A stretch of DNA of 58,616 nucleotides from Candidatus Hydrogenedentota bacterium (GTDB taxonomy: Bacteria > Hydrogenedentota > Hydrogenedentia > Hydrogenedentales > JAGMZX01). Below are positions 24,754-34,099 of the stretch, piece after piece. Below the pieces are notes generated by a model. It saw only the letters and a list, made by a program, of their open reading frames with translations. It was not told the DNA's origin and made no database searches. The stretch is from contig JAKQEQ010000067.1 of NCBI GenBank assembly GCA_029556545.1, positions 1 through 58,616 of the forward strand. The letters run 5' to 3'. Numbering within the stretch: the first letter of the stretch is position 1; every line of letters starts with the position of its first letter. A program made the translations under genes and the position numbers.

Positions 24754-25916
24754 CACCAAGGCTCAATCAACTCCTCGAATTGCCCTGGTTCAAGCGCGCT
24801 ATCGCTTCCGACAGGAAAGCGCCGCACCGAATCGTCACCTTCACCAACGGACACATGCTCCACATCAGGCACGCCGGGTATCAGGGCGTCAACTTCCAGG
24901 GAATGCACGTCGATGCGCATCTCGTCGACGAGGCAGCCGAAATGACCGAAAAGCAGTGGAGAAACCTTGCCCAGTCCCTGAATGAGCCGGGAATCCGCTT
25001 CGTTTACGGCGTTCCGAACGGCCTGCTTTCTACCTTTTATCGGATTTCGCATGACCCCGGTTACGAACAATACAACTGGCCCTCTACCCTCAACCCCGCT
25101 TTCACCCCCGAGAAAAAGGCCGAACTCGAAGTCCTCTACGGAGGCCTCGACAGCCCCGGTTTCGTCCACAACGTCCTCGGAAAGCACGGAAGACCCCTCC
25201 ATGCCGTCTTCAGCCTCGACTTGCCGTGCTGGAAGCACCCCAACATCAGCCCCCACAACCTCGGAACCCATGACTTCATCCCCAATTCCCCCGATCCCAT
25301 CAACGCTTGGCCCGAATCCCCCGAAAATTACCCCTGCTACATCGGCGCGGACCTCGGTTTCGCCCAGGACCCCTCAATCTTCACCGTCTACCACGAAATC
25401 GACGGTACCCTCGTCAATTTCCTCAATATCGGCCTGTCCCACGTGCCCTATCCCGTACAGCAGTCCATCCTCATCGCCCTCATCAACAACTACTCCCCCG
25501 AAGTCATCGCTATCGACGCCGGTCACAGCGGCCTTGCCGTCGGCCAGGCTTTGTCCGCTACCCAGCCCGATATCGCCGACAAAATCGAGCTCGTCAACTT
25601 CGCCTCAGCCGTTATCTGGGACAATCATGGCCGCGCACTCCCCGTCAAGCGTCAGGTCAAGGAACTCCTTACCGAAATCCTCCTTCGCCATATGCACGAC
25701 GGAACCATCCTCTTCAACAACGAGCCTGAGCGCTTTCGACAGTACGCAAAGCACACCTTCGCCTATTCGCCCTCCGGTCGTATCATCTATTCCAAGGGCG
25801 ATGACCATATCATCGACGCCGACAGGCTCGCGGTCTATGCCTATCACCGCGCCGCTCTCAGGCCCATCCCCGAAACCCCACACGGTATCGCCGTCGGCTT
25901 CTTCGACGCCGCATAA
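24423..25916 (+). CDS. Large terminase (DNA packaging ATPase-nuclease)
   Basis: A 497-residue packaging motor. The N-terminal ATPase has a Walker A GRDVGKTT at 72-79 and a Walker B HLVDEAAEM with D169 and E170. The C-terminal RNase H-like nuclease has D310 in CYIGADLGFAQDPS, D365 in VIAIDAGHSG and a final acidic cluster KGDDHIIDADRLA at 458-470. All core motifs seem intact. It starts at the ATG at 24423 behind AAAGGA. No small terminase or portal gene is next to it, which is unusual for a complete phage. Confidence 0.85.
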   Translation: MQNPFYSVRHARNALKRANLDHAAATLYLALSDILTFALRFIRNADGSQFIPHNYQIPSLCSTAVRKCHCDGRDVGKTTEILTTALFLAVTRPHKQTLLACPFQAHVEALTPRLNQLLELPWFKRAIASDRKAPHRIVTFTNGHMLHIRHAGYQGVNFQGMHVDAHLVDEAAEMTEKQWRNLAQSLNEPGIRFVYGVPNGLLSTFYRISHDPGYEQYNWPSTLNPAFTPEKKAELEVLYGGLDSPGFVHNVLGKHGRPLHAVFSLDLPCWKHPNISPHNLGTHDFIPNSPDPINAWPESPENYPCYIGADLGFAQDPSIFTVYHEIDGTLVNFLNIGLSHVPYPVQQSILIALINNYSPEVIAIDAGHSGLAVGQALSATQPDIADKIELVNFASAVIWDNHGRALPVKRQVKELLTEILLRHMHDGTILFNNEPERFRQYAKHTFAYSPSGRIIYSKGDDHIIDADRLAVYAYHRAALRPIPETPHGIAVGFFDAA

Positions 25917-25938
25917 CACCACGAAAGGACACCACATC

Positions 25939-26295
25939 ATGAACATCACCCTTCGCCCCAACTTCTCAACCTGGGAATTCCGTTGCCGATGCGGTTGCGG
26001 CCTCTTCATCCGACCCCCCGAACCCTTGCTCGATGCCCTACAAGCCGCCCGAAACATCTTCGGACCCGTCTTCATCAATTCCGGTACCCGATGCCCCTTC
26101 CATAACCGAATGGTCGGAGGCGAGAAATTCTCCATGCACCTCCTCGGATCCGCCGCAGATATCACCGTCCCCGGCGTCCCGATTGCCGACATCGCCGCAT
26201 GGTTCACCGGTTGGAGCGGCGGTCTCGGCGTCTACCCGTCCCGAGGCTTCATCCACATCGACGCCGGACCGAACCGCCGATTCGGCGAAAAATAG
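25939..26295 (+). CDS. M15-family peptidase, probable endolysin
   Basis: A 118-residue peptidase of the M15A (PF08291) type, a zinc D-Ala or L-Ala-D-Glu peptidase that cuts peptidoglycan cross-links. Zinc-ligand candidates are H67 and D74 in SMHLLGSAADI and H106 in GFIHIDAGPNRRFG, with an NSGTRCPFHN turn earlier. It has no signal peptide, as expected for an endolysin that leaves via a holin. Preceded by AAAGGA and lies directly downstream of the terminase gene. Confidence 0.85.
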   Translation: MNITLRPNFSTWEFRCRCGCGLFIRPPEPLLDALQAARNIFGPVFINSGTRCPFHNRMVGGEKFSMHLLGSAADITVPGVPIADIAAWFTGWSGGLGVYPSRGFIHIDAGPNRRFGEK

Positions 26296-26718
26296 CCCAT
26301 CCCCCGGGGTCGCGCTGCGCCTTGGTCTACCACGGGTTGCCAAGAACGGGCGCGGCCCCGTCCCCTGTTTCGCCCCTTCAGGGCTTGAATCCCAATCCCC
26401 CCCTCTCCCAGGGCCTTGCCCTGGGCTATCCTCTTACGGGCCTTCGGCCCTCTTCACCACTTCACCGCCGCCAACATCCTACGATGCCCTACACCGTGCC
26501 CGCCCCTGTCTTCCGCTGTCCTACCCCTACCCGCCCCCCTCTCGCGCGTTAGTCCCGCCCCCGAGGCCCTCCAATCCCCCCTGTCATCCCGCCACTCGCA
26601 GTCCTCTTTTGCACTCTAACCGCATTTTGATTTACGATGCGTCCGCAACAGGCCCGCGGGCGCGGTAGTCCATAGCGGGTCTGAAATCATCATTCCGCGT
26701 ATCTCGGAGGAATCTCGC
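26296..26718. other. Non-coding right end of the phage-like element with hairpins
   Basis: No gene is seen in these 423 bases. Three GC-rich palindromes are clear: GCCC-CTTCA-GGGC at 26372-26384, CCCAGGGC-CTT-GCCCTGGG at 26407-26425, and GGGCC-TTC-GGCCC at 26438-26450 (followed by TCTT), possibly terminators at the end of the element operon. The C bias fades near 26600-26640, and host composition returns before the cupin gene. The GGAGGA site for the cupin gene lies at about 26707. Confidence 0.5.
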
Positions 26719-27090
26719 ATGGCCGTCTACAGGCAATGGAAACCAATTCATTTCACGCCGGAGACCCCGGTGGAAAAGCACTTCCACGATTATGACGAAA
26801 CTTGGGTTATTTCGGACGGGCGCTGTCGCGCGTTCATGGTCGATCACGACGGCAATCGGCACGAGTTCGAGCTTCAGGCGGGCGACATCTGGATGGTCGA
26901 GGCGGGCGTCGAGCACGGCTGCGACCCCTATGAAGAGGGCGTGGACATTTTCCCCTTCGCGGGCACCATCCCCGAGGGTTCCCACGCGCCCGGACGGCAT
27001 TACTACATGGAACAGGAAGGCTACATCCCGCGGCTGGTCGTCACGAAAACGCCGACCGACCGCTACGCGAAGGACGCCGCCCATGCGTAA
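26719..27090 (+). CDS. Cupin-domain protein
   Basis: A 123-residue single-domain cupin. The first cupin motif is seen as KHFHDYDETWVISDGRCR, and the second as GDIWMVEAGVEHGCDPYEEG. The metal ligands fit the usual H-x-H ... E ... H pattern. Preceded by GGAGGAA. The last bases overlap the start of the dehydrogenase gene, so the two are co-translated. Cupins of this kind near dehydrogenases often act on sugar acids or polyols; the substrate is not known. Confidence 0.75.
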   Translation: MAVYRQWKPIHFTPETPVEKHFHDYDETWVISDGRCRAFMVDHDGNRHEFELQAGDIWMVEAGVEHGCDPYEEGVDIFPFAGTIPEGSHAPGRHYYMEQEGYIPRLVVTKTPTDRYAKDAAHA

Positions 27091-28054
27091 GACCGGCATC
27101 GAGTACCCGGCGGCGCGCGAAGTCCGCTTCAAGGACCTTGGCGACCCGCCCGCGCTGGCGCCCACGCAGGTGCTGCTCGTGACGCGGCACTCGGGAATCA
27201 CGAACGGCACCGAACGGCACGCGCTCCTCGGCGAGCATTTCTGGGCGGGCGTGTTTCCGAGCGCCCACGGCTACCAGCACATCTGTACCGTCGAGGCCGT
27301 CGGTGAGGCGGTGCGACAGTTCCAGCCGGGCGACGTCGTCTTCCACGGCCAATACGTCGGCCACCGCGGCTGGCACGTCGTCGAGGTCGGGGCCGCGGCC
27401 GCCGCGGCCTACGACGCGCACCTGACCATCAAGCTGCCGGACTCCGTGGACGCGAAACACTGCGCGTTGCTCGGCGTGGCCGGCGTGGCCATGCGCGGCG
27501 CGCGCCGGTGTCGCGTCGCTCCGGCGCAGCGTGTCTGGGTCGCCGGGCTCGGCCTTATCGGCCAATTCGCCGCACAATCGGCGCGCGCGCTGGGCGCGCA
27601 CGTCACCGTGTCCGATATCAACCCGCAACGGCTCGCCCTCGCGCAACAGTGCGGCGCGCACCGCGCTCTCGACGCGAACGACGCCGGTTTCTGGGCAGCG
27701 CTGAAGGAAGGCGGCCCCTACGACCGCATCATCGACTGCTGCGGCGTTCCGCCCCTGCTCATGGACATCTACCAGCATCAGTTGCTGGCGTACCAGGGCG
27801 TCGTGACGCTGTTGGCCGTGCGCACCGAGACCGTCTTCAACTGGGGCATGATGCACACGAAAGAAGCCTCGATCGAGGTGTCCTGTCATTTCAGTCTCGA
27901 CGACCTGAAGGTGCTGCTCCATTTTATCGGCCAAGGCGTCATGCGAGTTGGCCCGCTCATCACGCACAACGTCCCCATCGACGACGCCATCGGCGTCTAC
28001 GAACTCCTGCGAGACAAACCCGGCGATTTGCTCGGGGTCGTGTTTGACTGGTAA
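27083..28054 (+). CDS. Medium-chain zinc-type dehydrogenase-like protein
   Basis: A 323-residue protein of the MDR (alcohol/polyol dehydrogenase) superfamily. It has a GroES-like N-terminal domain (VTRHSGITNGTERHALLG, GYQHICTVEAVGEAV, QFQPGDVVF) and a Rossmann domain opening VWVAGLGLIGQFAAQSARALGAHVTVSDI. The catalytic zinc-site pattern is weak: the usual Cys at the start of the domain is missing, and the structural zinc Cys cluster is not seen, so it may be a zinc-free type. Starts within the cupin 3' end. Probably works on an inositol- or sugar-derived substrate with its neighbours. Confidence 0.75.
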   Translation: MRKTGIEYPAAREVRFKDLGDPPALAPTQVLLVTRHSGITNGTERHALLGEHFWAGVFPSAHGYQHICTVEAVGEAVRQFQPGDVVFHGQYVGHRGWHVVEVGAAAAAAYDAHLTIKLPDSVDAKHCALLGVAGVAMRGARRCRVAPAQRVWVAGLGLIGQFAAQSARALGAHVTVSDINPQRLALAQQCGAHRALDANDAGFWAALKEGGPYDRIIDCCGVPPLLMDIYQHQLLAYQGVVTLLAVRTETVFNWGMMHTKEASIEVSCHFSLDDLKVLLHFIGQGVMRVGPLITHNVPIDDAIGVYELLRDKPGDLLGVVFDW

Positions 28055-28090
28055 GAAAGGCCGGATAAAGTTCGTTACGAGCACAGGCAT

Positions 28091-28321
28091 ATGGCGAAGC
28101 CCACTACAGTCCCCCGATTTGCGGTGTGCGTGCGAAATGAGGCATGTGAGGACTTGGAACTCCGCAAGGTGTACCAGGTGCTATCCGACGCTCGAGCGGA
28201 ACGGGACGGCTATCTTCGGGTGATCGACGAATCCGGAGAAGACTACCTCTACCCGGAGTCCTATTTCGTTGTCGTCAAGCTTCCCAAGCGCGCGCGGAAC
28301 GCCCTGACAGCCGCGGTATAG
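28091..28321 (+). CDS. Small conserved hypothetical protein
   Basis: A 76-residue protein with a compact beta-type pattern: FAVCVRNEACEDLELRKVYQVL, an Asp/Glu-rich turn (DESGEDYLYP) and ESYFVVVKLP. I recall this pattern as a small family seen across several phyla, without a known function. The ribosome binding site is weak. It lies 36 bases after the dehydrogenase gene. Confidence 0.6.
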   Translation: MAKPTTVPRFAVCVRNEACEDLELRKVYQVLSDARAERDGYLRVIDESGEDYLYPESYFVVVKLPKRARNALTAAV

Positions 28322-28435
28322 GAAGACCGATGCCCCCCACCCGCGCGCTTCTGGACCGCGCGCCGTAGCCTTTGCTAGACTCCGGCTCCGCCGCGTGTGA
28401 CGCGCGGTGTCGCACATGATTCGGGGACTCCGGCC

Positions 28436-29527
28436 ATGCCCATCGTCGATTTCGCGCGGTATTGCGCCATGCTCGACAGCGCGCTCGAGGGGCGCTACGC
28501 CTATCCCGCCGTGAACGTGTTGCAGATGGACACGCTCAACGCGGCCATCGAAGGCTTCGCGGCGGCGCGGAGCGACGGCATCATCCAAATTTCCGTCGCG
28601 GCGGGCGTGTGCGCCTCCGGCAAGGCCGCCGACCCGGTGCTCGGCGCGATTTCGCTGGCGGAACATGCGCACCGTATCGCCGCCAAGCATGACGTGGGGA
28701 TCGCGGTCCATTCGGACCATTGCCCCACCCAGAAAGTGGATTCGTTTCTCAGGCCGCTTATCGCGGAGACGGCCCGGCGCCGCGCCCGCGGCGAAGCGAA
28801 CCTGTTTCAGAGCCACATGTACGACGGCAGCGCGCTGCCCCTGAAGGAGAACCTGCGTCGCTCGGTCGAGTTGCTGCAGTTGTGCCGCGAGAACGACCTC
28901 ATTCTGGAAGTCGAGGCGGGCGTGGTCGGCGGCGAGGAGGACGGTATTCGAGGCGCGGTTCAAGTACCCGCGCTAACGAGTGGGAGACCTTCGGTCGGCG
29001 CGGTGGCGCGGCCGGGAGACCGGCCACAACGCGAAAGACTCTATACGACGCCGGAAGACATGCTCGATGTCTATGAGACGCTCAGCGCCGTCGAGGGGGC
29101 GCGGTTCCTGCTCGCGGCGACCTTCGGCAACGTGCACGGCGTCTACAAGCCGGGGCGGGTTCAATTGCGCCCCGCGATACTCAAGGCAGGACAGGACGCA
29201 GTCATGGCGAAGCACGGCCCGCGGGCGCGGATGCACTTGGTCTTCCACGGCGGATCGGGGACCCCCGAGGCCGAGATCCGCGAGACCATCGAGTACGGCG
29301 TCGTAAAGATGAACATACACACCGATACGCAATACGCTTTCACGCGCGCCGTGGCCGACTTCATGTTCAAGCACTACGACGGCGTTCTGCGCATCGACGG
29401 CGAGGTCGGCGTGAAACAACAGTATCTCGCAAGCACGTGGCTCGAAGCGGGCCGCGACGCCATGGCCGCGCGCGTCGTCGAGGCGTGCCGGATTCTTGGA
29501 AGCGCTGGAAGGTCGATGGGTCAATGA
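28436..29527 (+). CDS. Class II fructose-bisphosphate-type aldolase (IolJ/FbaA-like)
   Basis: A 363-residue zinc-dependent class II aldolase. The zinc His region VHSDHCPTQK, the LEVEAGVVGGEEDG glutamate segment, AATFGNVHGVYKPG and FHGGSGTPEAEIRETIEYGVVKMNIHTDTQ are all clear. In inositol clusters IolJ, a member of this family, cleaves 2-deoxy-5-keto-D-gluconate-6-phosphate, so this is a plausible role given iolB and iolC downstream. Between the EEDG segment and the LYTTPEDM segment the spacing is about 21 residues longer than in FbaA; the added DNA holds a perfect palindrome. The start is at 28436, with a weak ribosome binding site. Confidence 0.82.
   Translation: MPIVDFARYCAMLDSALEGRYAYPAVNVLQMDTLNAAIEGFAAARSDGIIQISVAAGVCASGKAADPVLGAISLAEHAHRIAAKHDVGIAVHSDHCPTQKVDSFLRPLIAETARRRARGEANLFQSHMYDGSALPLKENLRRSVELLQLCRENDLILEVEAGVVGGEEDGIRGAVQVPALTSGRPSVGAVARPGDRPQRERLYTTPEDMLDVYETLSAVEGARFLLAATFGNVHGVYKPGRVQLRPAILKAGQDAVMAKHGPRARMHLVFHGGSGTPEAEIRETIEYGVVKMNIHTDTQYAFTRAVADFMFKHYDGVLRIDGEVGVKQQYLASTWLEAGRDAMAARVVEACRILGSAGRSMGQ
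28975..29030. repeat. Palindromic insertion inside the aldolase gene
   Basis: GGCCGG-GAGA-CCGGCC at 29010-29025 is a perfect stem-loop. With neighbouring GGGAGACCTTCGGTC it forms the part of the coding sequence that has no counterpart in relatives. It keeps the reading frame open. Confidence 0.5.
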
Positions 29528-29549
29528 CTGCCCGCGCGGTGAAAATGCA

Positions 29550-30140
29550 ATGACGGGCCTGCTTACGGAACACGGCGGCTGGCTTATCCCGCTGCTCATC
29601 TTTCTGGCGCGCATCGCCGACGTATCGATCGGCACGATGCGCATCATCTTTCTGTCCCGGGGCATGCGACTGCTCGCGCCGCTCTGCGGCTTTGTGGAGG
29701 TCCTGATTTGGCTGCTCGCGCTCAGTCAGATCATGCAGAATCTGACCTCGTGGCAGAATTACTTCGCGTATGCGCTGGGCTACGCCGCCGGAAACTACAT
29801 CGGACTGATCATCGAGGACAAACTGGCCATGGGCCTGCTGTCCCTGTGGGTGGTCACGAAGGAAGACGCCTTGGACATGCTCGAAAGGCTGCGAAAAGCG
29901 GGATTCGGCTTGACCCGGGTCGCCGCGCGCGGACTCCAGGGCGACGTGCGGATCGCGGTCCTGGTAATCCGGCGCAAGAACCTGGACAAGGTGATCGCTA
30001 TCGTGCGCGAAACACACCCGGAGGCGTTTGTGACGGTCAACGACGTCCGCGCGGTGCGGGGCGGTTTCTTCGCGACCGCGCCGCCGCGCGCGACACGGTT
30101 CCGCGGGCTGCGCCTCTGGCGTGTGCGTAAAGGACGGTAA
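29550..30140 (+). CDS. DUF2179/DUF5698 membrane protein (UPF0316 family)
   Basis: A 196-residue inner-membrane protein. The N-terminal half has two to three hydrophobic segments with GTMRIIFLSRGM, then VEVLIWLLALSQIMQNL and YFAYALGYAAGNYIG. This is followed by a soluble DUF2179 domain with a KAGFGLTRVAARGLQGD segment and RRKNLDKVIAIVRETHPEAFVTVNDVR. Members of this family are of unknown role. Start set at the ATG at 29550, 23 bases after the aldolase stop, so probably co-transcribed with it. The basic C-terminal tail is short. Confidence 0.8.
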   Translation: MTGLLTEHGGWLIPLLIFLARIADVSIGTMRIIFLSRGMRLLAPLCGFVEVLIWLLALSQIMQNLTSWQNYFAYALGYAAGNYIGLIIEDKLAMGLLSLWVVTKEDALDMLERLRKAGFGLTRVAARGLQGDVRIAVLVIRRKNLDKVIAIVRETHPEAFVTVNDVRAVRGGFFATAPPRATRFRGLRLWRVRKGR

Positions 30141-30155
30141 CAGGAGTACGTGACA

Positions 30156-31040
30156 ATGCAATACACGGCGGAATCGCTGCTGGTCCGGCCCGAGACACGG
30201 CCGGACGATCCCGGCCTCCTTCTCGAGGTCACGCCGGAGCGCGCGGGTTGGGAATACATCCATTTTCAGGCGCGCCGGCTCGATGTCGGCGAAACATGGC
30301 GATTCGCGACGGGGGAACACGAACTCGCACTCGTGAATCTCAGCGGCATGTACGCAGTCCGGTCGAATCGGGGCGACTGGGCCTTCGGCGGCCGCGCGAA
30401 CCCGTTCACCGGGCCCGCCCACGCCCTGTACTTGCCGCGAAGGACCGAGTTCGCCGTCGTGGCCAAACAAGCCGGGGAATTCGCCGCGGCGTGGGTCCCC
30501 ACCGATGAGGACCGCGCGCCGTGGCCGATCCGGCCCGAGGACGTGCGCGTATCGATTCGCGGCGGCGACAACGTAAGTCGTCAAATCAATGATTTGTTGC
30601 CGCCCGGGTCGCCGGTGCATCGACTCGTGCTCGTCGAGGTGTACACGCCCGGCGGCAACTGGAGTAGCTACCCGCCGCACAAGCATGACCTGCACACGGT
30701 CGGCAAAGACGGGGAGTTGATTGAGGCGGACCTTGAGGAGGTGTATTTCTACAAGTTCGACCGGCCCGACGGCTACGCCTTCCAGCGCGTCTACACCGAT
30801 GAAAGCTGTCCGATCCATCAACAAGGAACGCCTATCGACGCGGTGCTCATGCCGACGGAAAACTGCGCGGTCCTCGTGCCCGAGGGGTACCATCCGGTGG
30901 CCAGCCCGCCGGGCTACACCACCTATTACCTGAACGTGCTCGCGGGCAGCGCCCAGAGCCTCGCGAACCGCGATGATCCCCGATACGCTTGGGTGAAGCA
31001 CACGTACCGGGGCGTCGACGACCGGCTGCCGCTCTATTAG
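30156..31040 (+). CDS. iolB: 5-deoxy-glucuronate isomerase
   Basis: A 294-residue bicupin enzyme of myo-inositol catabolism, converting 5-deoxy-D-glucuronate to 5-keto-deoxy-D-gluconate. Diagnostic segments are WEYIHFQARRLDVGETW, SYPPHKHDLHT (metal-binding histidines), LEEVYFYKFDRPDGYAFQRVYT and VPEGYHPVASPPGYTTYYLNVLAG. The start at 30156 was preferred over a GTG at 30150 because AGGAG lies at the right distance. It is followed 26 bases later by iolC. Confidence 0.92.
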   Translation: MQYTAESLLVRPETRPDDPGLLLEVTPERAGWEYIHFQARRLDVGETWRFATGEHELALVNLSGMYAVRSNRGDWAFGGRANPFTGPAHALYLPRRTEFAVVAKQAGEFAAAWVPTDEDRAPWPIRPEDVRVSIRGGDNVSRQINDLLPPGSPVHRLVLVEVYTPGGNWSSYPPHKHDLHTVGKDGELIEADLEEVYFYKFDRPDGYAFQRVYTDESCPIHQQGTPIDAVLMPTENCAVLVPEGYHPVASPPGYTTYYLNVLAGSAQSLANRDDPRYAWVKHTYRGVDDRLPLY

Positions 31041-31066
31041 GGCCGGAGAAGAAGGAGTAAGGCCAC

Positions 31067-32080
31067 ATGCCCCCCACCTACGACACCCTGCACATGGGGC
31101 GATCCTCGATTGACCTGTACAGCAACGACATCGGCGCGCCGTTCCCGGAGATCGCGAGCTTCGCGGCCTACGTCGGCGGATCGCCGACCAACATCAGCGT
31201 CGGCGTCCGGCGGCTCGGGTTCAAGAGCGCGCTGTTGACCGCCCTGGGCGCGGACCCCGTCGGCGACTTTATCCTCGAATTCCTCGTGAAGGAAGGCGTC
31301 GATACCCGCTTCATACCGCGCAAGCCGGACAAGCGCACGAGCGCGGTGATCCTCGGCATCGAGCCGCCGGACAAGTTCCCGCTCGTGTATTACCGCGAAA
31401 ACTGCGCCGATATCGCGCTGACCATCGACGACGTGCTCGCCGCGCCGGTAACGGACTGCCGCGTCTTCCAATTCGCCGGCACGAACCTGAGCCGGGAGCC
31501 GAGCCGCAGCGCCACCTTCTTCGCCGCCGAACGCGCGCGCCAATCGGGGGCCGAAGTCGTCTTCGACATCGACTTTCGTCCCGACCAGTGGCACGATCCC
31601 CGCGCCTTCGGCGTCATGGCCCGCGCCATACTCCCCCACGTCGATATCGTCCTCGGCACCGAAGATGAGATCAACGCCGCCATGCTCGATGACCCCGCGC
31701 GGATCACCCTCACGCACTCGCAGGTCTCGGACACGAAAGTGGGCGGCGACCTCGATGCGAACATCGGCGCCCTGCTCGCCCTCGGGCCGAAGGCGCTGCT
31801 CCAGAAGCGCGGCGGCGAGGGGCTGCGCATCCACCTCGCCGACGCCGGGCGCACTATCGACTGTCCCGGATTCCCCGTCGAGGTGTACAACATCCTCGGC
31901 GCGGGGGACGCCTTCGCCGCGGGCTTCCTGTGCGGCAGGCTGCGCGGCGAAGACTGGTACCGGGCCGGGCGCATGGCCACCGCCTGCGGCGCCATTGTCG
32001 TCACCCGCCACGGCTGCGCGAATTTCATGCCCACCTTCGACGAGATAACGGCCTTCATCGAGAGCAAGGGCGGGTTCTGA
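31067..32080 (+). CDS. iolC: 5-dehydro-2-deoxygluconokinase (PfkB family)
   Basis: A 337-residue carbohydrate kinase that phosphorylates 5-keto-2-deoxy-D-gluconate to feed the IolJ-type aldolase. The N-terminal segment AYVGGSPTNISVGVRRLG is the PfkB signature 1. VVFDIDFRPDQW and VLGTEDEI are found in IolC relatives, and the ATP/catalytic motif is NILGAGDAFAAGF. A GGAG site lies before the start. With iolB and the aldolase it makes three consecutive-type steps of inositol breakdown; iolD, iolE and iolG are not seen in this window. Confidence 0.88.
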   Translation: MPPTYDTLHMGRSSIDLYSNDIGAPFPEIASFAAYVGGSPTNISVGVRRLGFKSALLTALGADPVGDFILEFLVKEGVDTRFIPRKPDKRTSAVILGIEPPDKFPLVYYRENCADIALTIDDVLAAPVTDCRVFQFAGTNLSREPSRSATFFAAERARQSGAEVVFDIDFRPDQWHDPRAFGVMARAILPHVDIVLGTEDEINAAMLDDPARITLTHSQVSDTKVGGDLDANIGALLALGPKALLQKRGGEGLRIHLADAGRTIDCPGFPVEVYNILGAGDAFAAGFLCGRLRGEDWYRAGRMATACGAIVVTRHGCANFMPTFDEITAFIESKGGF

Positions 32081-32438
32081 ATGTCGTTGCGTGCGCCCGC
32101 CCAAGGAAATGAATGGAAGGGACGAAAAGGACGGAAGGGATGGAAGAAGACGACGACGGGCAGCCCGACGAGAGTGAAAAGTCGTTCCGCGTTCTCGGCT
32201 GCGGCGCCGCCCAACGGGTCGGTTACGGCTCCGTGATCAGCGATGTCCTCGTGTTCCTTCTCGGCTTGTGGGGCGTGCGCCGATTCGGGAAAAACCGGCC
32301 GTACACAGACTTGGGATAAGCGCCTGGACAATCGCTCGGGAACAAGGCTGGACGCTGCGCCGCGCTATGGCTAGACTTCCAAAGGCGAGCCGTTTCCTAC
32401 CCTTATGAACACGTTTCTTAGCCGGTTGTGGGCTGAAT
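32081..32438. other. Non-coding region with a purine-rich microsatellite
   Basis: A stretch of 358 bases after iolC. At about 32110-32155 it holds degenerate GGAAGGGACGGAA-type repeats. No convincing gene is present; a 68-codon frame at 32113-32319 is built partly on the repeat. The next promoter follows at 32439. Confidence 0.5.
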
Positions 32439-32476
32439 TTGACAAATTGACCCGCGTTATCCTACAATGTCGTAGG
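32439..32476 (+). promoter_or_regulatory. Promoter of the NifA-like activator gene, with an operator-like inverted repeat
   Basis: TTGACA at 32439-32444 and TACAAT at 32463-32468 are separated by 18 bases, a good sigma-70-type promoter. The -10 element lies within an inverted repeat CCTAC-AATGTC-GTAGG at 32461-32476 that could be an operator. The GTG start is 71 bases downstream of the -10. Confidence 0.65.
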
Positions 32477-32539
32477 TTTACCTTTGCAGGTGGCTTCGAG
32501 CCCGATTCCATCAATTTCTTAGCTATCGGAGTTTTGTAA

Positions 32540-34099
<1,560 letters not shown>

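Larger units (their letters stand above)
19216..26620. mobile_element. Compact phage-like element without capsid, portal or integrase genes
   Basis: Twelve plus-strand genes, closely packed with clear ribosome binding sites, run from 19340 to 26295 and share a strong C-over-G strand bias (for example 27 C against 6 G in 21481-21540), unlike the flanks. The genes encode a sigma-like protein, an HNH nuclease, a replication initiator, a DnaC-like loader, a fibre-like protein, a connector-like protein, a large terminase and an M15 lysin. Nothing resembles a capsid, portal, protease, tape measure or integrase. The left edge lies in a truncated host surface gene. The right edge is set where the bias ends (about 26600). 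I could not find attachment-site direct repeats. Confidence 0.6.

Noticed and set aside
19216-26620. Search for attachment-site direct repeats at the ends of the phage-like element
   Set aside because: No convincing shared sequence of useful length was found by eye between about 19200-19330 and 26300-26700; similar ACTTACCGCCACTT and ACTTCACCGCCGCC segments do not match exactly.
32113-32319. 68-codon frame after iolC
   Set aside because: Begins in a purine microsatellite, has no ribosome binding site and no family signature.
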